Assembly: GCF_030412265.1 (NCBI RefSeq)
Contig: NZ_JAUHLN010000002.1
Coordinates: forward strand, 620,001-684,000
DNA from: Fictibacillus terranigra
Lineage (GTDB): Bacteria; Bacillota; Bacilli; Bacillales; Fictibacillaceae
Direction: 5' to 3'
Length of the DNA stretch: 64,000 nucleotides
Position numbers and translations under genes: made by a program. A model generated the notes under the pieces. The model was given only the letters and a program-made list of their open reading frames with translations. It did no database searches and had not been told where the DNA came from. How positions within the stretch are numbered: the first letter of the stretch is position 1; every line of letters begins with the position of its first letter. Positions 58,015 through 64,000 of the stretch are shown in pieces.

Positions 58015-58077
58015 CACTTCATAAAACCCCACTTTCTCGTTGTAGTTCAGCTACTAAAATCTATTACCTGCTTGTTA

Positions 58078-58146
58078 TAAACGGCCAGGGCCCGTTTACA
58101 TTAAGCAGCAAATAGCAAATCAATGTAAGCCCTTTTATATAAAAGG
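58078..58146. repeat. Two inverted repeats in the ctaB-ctaC gap
   Basis: TAAACGG (58078-58084) with CCGTTTA (58092-58098), and the perfect 16-base palindrome CCTTTTATATAAAAGG at 58131-58146. Neither is followed by a clean T-run. The minus strand TGTAAACG half matches one half of a cre site, but the other half is poor. Confidence 0.45.
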
Positions 58147-58201
58147 TCTTAAATATATTCATCCAGCCGAAACCAAGGGTTGGTCCTGACTGAAATCGAT
58201 A

Positions 58202-59137
58202 TTAGATGTTTACGAGAATCATAGCGACAAATAAGATGGTCAAGTAATTAAGAGAATAGACAAACATCTGTCTTGCCCATTTGATGTCATCATTCGTCCA
58301 GATGCCCGATAAACCAAGGATTAGCCAGCCGATTCCCAAAACAGCGGCTATAGTGGTAAATACCTTTCCAAATGGGTACAAATACAAGGAAACCGGGATG
58401 AGAGCAGCTACATACCAGATCATCTGGCGCTTTGTCATTTTAAATCCTGAAACGACTGGAAGCATCGGAATTCCTGCTTTCCTGTACTCTTCACATCTCT
58501 TCATGGCTAGTGCCAAAAAATGCGGAGGCTGCCATAGAAACATAATGAGAAAAAGTATCCAAGCCATCAAATCGAGGTTTGCATCGACTGCGGCCCATCC
58601 GATCAGCGGCGGCATTGCTCCAGAAATCCCCCCCACAACTGTATTGATAGAATGAGATCTTTTTAGCCACATCGTGTAGACCACCACATACACAAATAAA
58701 CCAATAAGGCCAAAAACAGCGGCTGTTAGCGTTGTCATTGCAAGGAGAATGACACCAATGGCAGATAAAATAATCCCCATCCACAATGCTTGATGGGCCT
58801 CAATCTTTCCAGTTACCGTAGGTCTGTCCATTGTACGATCCATCAAACCGTCAATATCGCGGTCTATGTAATTGTTTAAACAGCAGCCTCCCGCGATCAC
58901 CAAGGCCGAGCCAACAACAGCAAGAACCAGCACGTTCAGCTCATCTGCAAAAAGAAGTCCGTTAAACTTTATGGCAAGAAAAACACCTGCAAATACAGTG
59001 ATAAGATTTGAAATAACGATTCCCATCTTGGCAATTGTGAGGAAATCTTTCCACGTACCTGTCGGACTAGCTTCCGGTAAAGAATCAGCCTTGATCACGT
59101 TGTCAGCATCATCAAATGTCGTTTGAGTTTTGCTCAC
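58202..59137 (-). CDS. ctaB: Protohaem IX farnesyltransferase (haem O synthase)
   Basis: UbiA-family prenyltransferase that farnesylates protohaem to haem O, precursor of haem A for the caa3 oxidase. The 312-residue protein has about nine membrane helices and the Asp-rich motifs [19 protein letters not shown] and the second loop near KMTKRQM. GTG 59137 follows AAAGGAGG; an ATG at 59173 lies upstream of that site. It is first gene of ctaBCDEF. The haem O to haem A enzyme ctaA is not beside it. Confidence 0.95.
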   Translation of the reverse strand: MSKTQTTFDDADNVIKADSLPEASPTGTWKDFLTIAKMGIVISNLITVFAGVFLAIKFNGLLFADELNVLVLAVVGSALVIAGGCCLNNYIDRDIDGLMDRTMDRPTVTGKIEAHQALWMGIILSAIGVILLAMTTLTAAVFGLIGLFVYVVVYTMWLKRSHSINTVVGGISGAMPPLIGWAAVDANLDLMAWILFLIMFLWQPPHFLALAMKRCEEYRKAGIPMLPVVSGFKMTKRQMIWYVAALIPVSLYLYPFGKVFTTIAAVLGIGWLILGLSGIWTNDDIKWARQMFVYSLNYLTILFVAMILVNI

Positions 59138-59285
59138 CGTATACACCTCCTTTACAGGCAAGTTTCCTTCCATTTCTGGTTTTTGAGAAACTATCCAGGT
59201 AAAATGCCATATTTTATTCTAAATAGTAATGAATCGGAAATCAATATGTAAAACGCCTTTCTTTTCTCACATATTTGCGAAATTT

Positions 59286-59305
59286 ATCACAAAATGTTGT
59301 GATAC
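59286..59305. promoter_or_regulatory. Palindrome upstream of ctaB, possible redox-regulator site
   Basis: TATCACAA and TTGTGATA flank AATG in a perfect 20-base inverted repeat. Half-sites TTGTGA resemble those of Rex, Fnr and ResD, but their order and spacing fit none exactly. It lies about 150 bases upstream of ctaB. Confidence 0.4.
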
Positions 59306-59432
59306 GGCAGACATGTTTCTAAAACATTATAAAACAATTTAAAAGGTTTGTATACTTCGACTCGGATAGACAGATTCCTATATTATTCCTATGTTTTGGC
59401 AAACTTTAGTATAAGGCTGAAATTTAACAAAT

Positions 59433-59441
59433 TTGTGAATT
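59433..59441 (+). promoter_or_regulatory. ResD-like site upstream of ctaB
   Basis: TTTGTGAAT is an exact match to the reported ResD consensus, inside a near-palindrome (TTAACAAATTTGTGAA). ResD controls cta genes in B. subtilis. It is distant (about 300 bases) from the ctaB start, in the 428-base region 59174-59601 that otherwise holds only the 59286 palindrome, the pycA terminator and the pycA 3' duplicate. Confidence 0.4.
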
Positions 59442-59466
59442 TTCTTTGAACTGATAGATCCTCCAT

Positions 59467-59503
59467 AAAAAAAGCATTTCTCACAAAAGAGAAATGCCTT
59501 TTA
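59467..59503 (-). terminator. Terminator of pycA
   Basis: GCATTTCTC (59475-59483) pairs with GAGAAATGC (59490-59498), extended by A/T pairs; the minus strand continues with TTTTTTT. Confidence 0.88.
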
Positions 59504-59550
59504 AAGAAGCTATTCTGCTGTTTTAATATCAAGGGATTTATTCAAGTATC

Positions 59551-59601
59551 TTACTTAGCCAATTCAATCAATAAATCCCCAATAGATTTATGGGTGCAAT
59601 C
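59551..59601 (-). pseudogene. Second, in-frame copy of the pycA 3' end
   Basis: Directly after the pycA TAG the same frame continues for 16 sense codons and TAA. The last nine residues, GDLLIELAK, repeat the exact C-terminus of PycA, and the four codons that differ are synonymous (ATC/ATT, GAG/GAA, TTA/TTG, GCA/GCT). The seven or so residues before it do not match. This looks like the leftover end of another pyc allele or paralogue after recombination. Readthrough of TAG would add a 16-residue tail; there is no evidence that it happens. Confidence 0.75.
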
Positions 59602-62600
59602 CTACTTTGCTAACTCGATCAATAAATCCCCTGGTGCTATTGCTTCGCTGTTGGATGCGTGGATTTCTTTAACAATTCCATCGTATGGTGCCTGCACGGT
59701 GGTTTCCATTTTCATCGCCTCTGTGATCATCAAGTGGTCACCTTTGTTAACTTTTTCGCCCTTTTCTACCAATACCTTGACGACAGTTCCAGGCATGCTT
59801 GCGCCAATATGGCCCGGATCGGACGGATCTACTTTTCTTTTTACGGCGACTGCCGATTTGATGCTTTCATCTTTAACGACAACTTCCCTTGGCTGTCCAT
59901 TGAGCTCAAAATAAACGACCCTCGTACCGTCTTTTTGCGGTTCTCCGATAGATACCAATTTTACGATAAGGGTTTTACCTTGTTCAATTTCAACCTCAAT
60001 TTCCTCACCCAGCCTCATGCCATAGAAGAAAGTCGGGGTATCAAGTACTGAAAGATCGCCAAACTGATCATACATTCTCTCCCTATCCAACAAAACCTTC
60101 GGATAAAGTGCATAGGATATCGCATCAAAACTGGTCACTTGCCTGTTCAGCTTATGGAACAGTGTCTCTTTAATGTCTATAAAGTCAGCTGCCTCCAGCA
60201 ATTCACCAGGACGCTGAGTGATATACTCTCTTCCTTTCAGGATCAGCTGCTGAAGTTCTTTAGGAAAGCCCTGATACGGCTGGCCGATATAACCCTGGAA
60301 AAACTCAACGACGGAATCAGGGAAATCCAGCTTTTCTCCTTTTTCATACACATCATCTTCTGTTAGATCGTTCTGAACCATAAACAATGCCATATCTCCG
60401 ACTACTTTTGAGGATGGAGTCACCTTTACAACATCACCGAACATATCGTTGACGCGGCGGTACATTCTTTTCACATCATCCCATTTTTCTTCAAGTCCAA
60501 CCGCTTTTGCCTGTTGCTTAAGATTGCTGAACTGTCCGCCAGGCATCTCATGCTCATATACTTCTGGATCAGGTGCGTTCATTCCGCTTTCAAATCCTTG
60601 GTAATACTTTCGCACATCCTCCCAGTACGAGCTCAGCTCCTGTAATTTGCCGATATTGGCATCAGGCTGGCGCTCATTTCCTGCAAGGGCGTAGTAGAGC
60701 GAGTTCGCTGAAGGCTGGGAAGTCCCCCCTGCCATTGAGCTCACAGCAACGTCTACGATGTCCACTCCTGCATCTATCGCTTTTGAATAAGTGAATATTC
60801 CGTTCCCGCTTGTATCATGGGTATGCAGGTGTACAGGAAGGCTGACATTTTCTTTTAACCGTGAAACAAGCTCATAGGCAGCCTGGGGCTTCAGCAGACC
60901 CGCCATATCCTTGATAGCAAGGATATGCGCACCAGCGGCTTCTAATTCTTTTGCCATTTTAATATAATACTCTGCATTATACTTCGTCCTCGAAGAATCA
61001 AGAATATCGCCTGTATAGCATAGAGCTGCCTCAGCTATTTTTCCGTTCTTCCTGACTGAATCGATCGCAACTGTCATTCCCTCAACCCAGTTCAAACTAT
61101 CAAAAATACGGAATACATCAATTCCGGCTTCTGAAGATTTTTCTACAAATTCTTCAATGACATTATCAGGATAATTTTTGTAGCCTACTGCATTGGAAGC
61201 CCGCAGCAGCATTTGGAATAAAATATTTGGAACTTTTTCACGAAGCTTGAGGAGACGATGCCAAGGGTCTTCGTTCAGGAAACGATACGCTACATCGAAG
61301 GTAGCTCCTCCCCACATCTCAAGGGAAAACATAGAAGGCCATAGTTTTGCTGTTGGTTCTGCCGCATGAAGCAGGTCGTTCGTCCTCACCCGGGTAGCCA
61401 GCAGTGATTGATGCCCGTCCCTAAAGGTCGTATCGGTCAAAAGAACCTTCTTCTGTTCTTTAATCCAATTCACAAGGCCGTCTGCACCATGCTGTTCAAG
61501 GATCTGTTTCGTTCCGTCTGCAGGCTTTTCAATTGTCTTCACATTTGGGAGACGCGGTTTGAGAAACGCAGGTTTTTTGATTTTTTCCATGCCCGGAAAA
61601 CCGTTTACAGTTGTGGACCCGATATACGTTAGCATTTTCGTTCCCCGGTCTTTCCTCTTAGGGAAAATGAACAGCTCATTTGATGTGTCAATGAAAGACG
61701 TATCATAGTTCCCCGTAAGAAACGACTTGTGCTTTACAACATTCTCAAGGAATTCAATATTCGTTTTTATACCGCGGATACGGAACTCTTTAAGGTTCCT
61801 GAGCATCTTAGCAGCCGCTTGATCAAAGGTCAGAGCCCATGTTGAAAGCTTAACAAGCAAAGAATCATAGTGCGGTGTTATGACTGCGCCCTGAAAGCCG
61901 TTCCCAGCATCTAAACGGACGCCAAACCCCCCGCCCGAACGATAAACATTAATCTTTCCTGTATCAGGCATGAAATTGTTGGCTGGATCTTCTGTAGTTA
62001 CCCGGCACTGGATCGCATATCCGTGACAGGAGATATCCTCTTGATGAGGAATGGCAATCACATCACCATGAAGCTGGTTCCCCTGCGCAATCAGGATCTG
62101 TGTCTGGACGATATCAACGCCGGTAACCATTTCGGTTATCGTATGTTCTACTTGTACACGCGGATTTACTTCAATAAAATAGTATCTGCCGTCATCCGTA
62201 ACGAGGAACTCTACCGTTCCAGCGTTTAAATAGTTGATATGTGTCATCAATTGAACAGCCGATTCGCATATTTCCTGCCTTAATTCCTTGCTGAGTGAAA
62301 CACTTGGCGCCACTTCGACCACTTTTTGGTGCCTTCTCTGTACAGAGCAGTCCCTCTCGAACAAATGGACGATGTTAGCATCTGAGTCAGCAAGAATTTG
62401 AACTTCGATATGCTTTGGCTTTTCTACAAATTTTTCGACATATACTTGATCCTCACCAAACGCAGCTTTCGCTTCTGATTTGGCTCTTTCGTAACCTTCC
62501 GCCAGTGAATTCTCACTTCTAATGATCCGCATTCCTCTTCCGCCGCCGCCTAGAGAGGCCTTGATGATGATGGGATAACCATGTTCCCCGGCAAATGCCC

Positions 62601-63048
62601 TTACTTCATCAAGGCTGTTCACCGGCCCGTCTGAGCCTGGAATAACGGGAAGCCCTGCACTAACAGCAACTTCTCTTGCTTTCACTTTATCACCGAACAT
62701 AATAAGGTGCTCCTGCTTCGGTCCGATAAATGTAATATTTTCTTCAGCGCAGCGCTTTGCAAAATGGATGTTCTCCGATAAGAACCCATAGCCGGGGTGA
62801 ATAGCGTCGATCCCGTTCCTTTTTGCAATGGCGATAATACCTTCAATGTCCAAATAAGCATCAATCGGTTTTTTACCTTCTCCAACCAAATAGGCTTCAT
62901 CTGCTTTGTATCGATGATAGGAACCTGAATCTTCCTTGGAGTAAATCGCTACCGTACGGATTCCCAGCTCAGTACATGCGCGAAAAATGCGGATGGCAAT
63001 TTCTCCGCGGTTTGCAACTAAAATTTTTCTGATTTGCTGTTGTGACAT
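59602..63048 (-). CDS. pycA: Pyruvate carboxylase
   Basis: Biotin-dependent enzyme converting pyruvate, bicarbonate and ATP to oxaloacetate, the main anaplerotic step. 1148 residues, equal to the B. subtilis protein. Domains: biotin carboxylase (1-455; KASLGGGGRGMR loop), carboxyltransferase (about 530-830; TTFRDGHQSLLATRVR, HLHTHDTSGNG metal site), allosteric region, and biotin carrier with Lys1113 in EAMKMET. ATG 63048 follows GGGAGAG. It lies 30 bases after ftsW and ends at TAG, with a duplicated 3' end beyond. Confidence 0.98.
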   Translation of the reverse strand: MSQQQIRKILVANRGEIAIRIFRACTELGIRTVAIYSKEDSGSYHRYKADEAYLVGEGKKPIDAYLDIEGIIAIAKRNGIDAIHPGYGFLSENIHFAKRCAEENITFIGPKQEHLIMFGDKVKAREVAVSAGLPVIPGSDGPVNSLDEVRAFAGEHGYPIIIKASLGGGGRGMRIIRSENSLAEGYERAKSEAKAAFGEDQVYVEKFVEKPKHIEVQILADSDANIVHLFERDCSVQRRHQKVVEVAPSVSLSKELRQEICESAVQLMTHINYLNAGTVEFLVTDDGRYYFIEVNPRVQVEHTITEMVTGVDIVQTQILIAQGNQLHGDVIAIPHQEDISCHGYAIQCRVTTEDPANNFMPDTGKINVYRSGGGFGVRLDAGNGFQGAVITPHYDSLLVKLSTWALTFDQAAAKMLRNLKEFRIRGIKTNIEFLENVVKHKSFLTGNYDTSFIDTSNELFIFPKRKDRGTKMLTYIGSTTVNGFPGMEKIKKPAFLKPRLPNVKTIEKPADGTKQILEQHGADGLVNWIKEQKKVLLTDTTFRDGHQSLLATRVRTNDLLHAAEPTAKLWPSMFSLEMWGGATFDVAYRFLNEDPWHRLLKLREKVPNILFQMLLRASNAVGYKNYPDNVIEEFVEKSSEAGIDVFRIFDSLNWVEGMTVAIDSVRKNGKIAEAALCYTGDILDSSRTKYNAEYYIKMAKELEAAGAHILAIKDMAGLLKPQAAYELVSRLKENVSLPVHLHTHDTSGNGIFTYSKAIDAGVDIVDVAVSSMAGGTSQPSANSLYYALAGNERQPDANIGKLQELSSYWEDVRKYYQGFESGMNAPDPEVYEHEMPGGQFSNLKQQAKAVGLEEKWDDVKRMYRRVNDMFGDVVKVTPSSKVVGDMALFMVQNDLTEDDVYEKGEKLDFPDSVVEFFQGYIGQPYQGFPKELQQLILKGREYITQRPGELLEAADFIDIKETLFHKLNRQVTSFDAISYALYPKVLLDRERMYDQFGDLSVLDTPTFFYGMRLGEEIEVEIEQGKTLIVKLVSIGEPQKDGTRVVYFELNGQPREVVVKDESIKSAVAVKRKVDPSDPGHIGASMPGTVVKVLVEKGEKVNKGDHLMITEAMKMETTVQAPYDGIVKEIHASNSEAIAPGDLLIELAK

Positions 63049-63078
63049 CGGTATCTCTCCCTCTAATTATTCCTGGAA

Positions 63079-64000
63079 TTACACCGCGTGAAGTTTCCCT
63101 TTTGCAGGTGCAGATTCCGGCTTCTGATGCTTTCTTTTATAATTAACATGACAGGAAATATTGACTAAAATCCCCATGGAAATTAACAACAAGACTAGAG
63201 ATGAACCACCATACGATATAAAAGGCAAAGGGACACCTGTAATGGGCAGCAGACCGATGGCAGCCCCCAGATTAACGCAGGATTGGATTCCAACCATCCC
63301 TGATATTCCAAAAGCAAGCAGGCTTCCATAAGTATCCCTGCTCCTTAGGCCGGTAATGAATCCTTTAATTACGACAAAGCCGATCAACCCGATAATCAGC
63401 GCGACTCCCCAAAAGCCAAGCTCTTCTGCTATGACAGCTATGATGAAGTCCGTATGGGGCTCTGGAAGAAAACCATACTTCTGAATACTCTGGCCAAGCC
63501 CGTTACCGGAAACGCCTCCAGAACCAATGGCCAAATATGAATTGACGAGCTGGAAACCGTCACCTTGAGGATCTTTGAAAGGTTCATAAGCTGCCGTAAA
63601 GCGTGATTTCTGCTCTTTCGTTAAAACCTGTGAACCAAGTCCAATAATCAGAAGTGCTGATGTAATCAGGATCAGTTTATGGCCTGGCTTCATTCCTGAA
63701 CTTAGAATAATGATGCCCGTAGTCGCAGCAATAATCAGCCCGGTGCCTAAATCCGGCTGTTTCATGATTAAAATAAACATGACAGCAAATACGCTCAAAG
63801 GCGGAGCACTTGCCGCAAAGTTTTCGAGCTTGTCCTGTTTTTTTGAAAAGATCGCTGCAAGGTAAATCGCAAGTCCAAGTTTTACAAATTCTGCCGGCTG
63901 GAAACCGACAGGTCCTATGTATATCCAGCTCTGTGCGTTGTTTGTTGTTTTTCCGATAAACAAAACCGCGATGAGCAGCATGATGGATCCGAAAACAATG
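63079..64000 (-). CDS. ftsW: SEDS division protein FtsW, C-terminal part
   Basis: Septal peptidoglycan polymerase of the SEDS family. The open frame runs from the stop at 63079 past base 64000, so only about 307 C-terminal residues are seen. SWIYIGPVGFQPAEFVKLG, PEPHTDFIIAVIAEELG and PFISYGGSS are SEDS motifs. It is distinct from spoVE in this window and stands before pycA, as B. subtilis ftsW (ylaO) does. The gene is partial because of the window edge, not because it is broken. Confidence 0.95.
   Translation of the reverse strand, partial: IVFGSIMLLIAVLFIGKTTNNAQSWIYIGPVGFQPAEFVKLGLAIYLAAIFSKKQDKLENFAASAPPLSVFAVMFILIMKQPDLGTGLIIAATTGIIILSSGMKPGHKLILITSALLIIGLGSQVLTKEQKSRFTAAYEPFKDPQGDGFQLVNSYLAIGSGGVSGNGLGQSIQKYGFLPEPHTDFIIAVIAEELGFWGVALIIGLIGFVVIKGFITGLRSRDTYGSLLAFGISGMVGIQSCVNLGAAIGLLPITGVPLPFISYGGSSLVLLLISMGILVNISCHVNYKRKHQKPESAPAKGKLHAV

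Noticed and set aside
58078-58098. cre site in the ctaB-ctaC gap
   Set aside because: Only the left half (TGTAAACG) matches; four positions in the right half fail.

Overview
This window is a core chromosomal segment of an endospore-forming, Gram-positive, aerobic member of the Bacillaceae. It carries sigE, sigG, spoIIGA, spoVD, spoVE and ylbJ, a complete division and cell-wall (dcw) cluster with divIVA and sepF, a bacillithiol gene (bshC) and a caa3-type cytochrome oxidase operon. Gene order closely follows the Bacillus subtilis ftsW-pycA-cta-ylb-dcw-ylm-ileS block, read here in reverse because most genes lie on the minus strand. Several inserted or missing genes show that it is not B. subtilis. 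A Fictibacillus-like genus is possible, but that is only a guess. I see no prophage, insertion sequence, CRISPR array, tRNA or rRNA gene.

Layout by ascending coordinate. 1-2942: 5' part of ileS with its T-box leader and promoter. 2943-6950: divIVA, ylmH, ylmG, sepF, ylmE, ylmD, ylmC. 7040-9755: sigG, sigE, spoIIGA. 10011-29887: dcw cluster, in transcription order mraZ, rsmH, ftsL, pbpB, spoVD, murE, murF, mraY, murD, spoVE, murG, murB, divIB, ylxW, ylxX, sbp, ftsA, ftsZ. 30014-39052: bshC, panE, a three-gene biotin-dependent acyl-CoA carboxylase operon, ylbP (plus strand), ylbO, a crotonase-family gene, rpmF, ylbN. 39201-51154: the ylbM to ylbA block, including coaD, rsmD, ricF (ylbF) and ylbJ, with a very likely CsfG sporulation small RNA between ylbG and rsmD. 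51200-53117: nucleotidyltransferase and GNAT genes. 53222-59137: ctaG, ctaF, ctaE, ctaD, ctaC, ctaB. 59602-64000: pycA and the 3' part of ftsW.

How the genes work together. The dcw genes make UDP-MurNAc-pentapeptide, lipid I and lipid II, and the divisome. SpoVD with SpoVE specialise this machinery for spore cortex, while PbpB with FtsW serve vegetative septation. SpoIIGA activates pro-SigE in the mother cell and SigG acts in the forespore. The cta genes build the terminal oxidase and its haem, and pycA replenishes oxaloacetate.

The most interesting signals are: the csfG-like RNA with a near-perfect forespore promoter; an in-frame second copy of the pycA 3' end just beyond its stop codon; loss of ctaA from its usual place next to ctaB; a five-repeat MraZ operator; a crotonase whose second catalytic Glu is replaced, close to an acyl-CoA carboxylase operon with a candidate cre site; and a small Cys-rich protein encoded beside ricF. 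I did not find a clearly novel multi-gene system.
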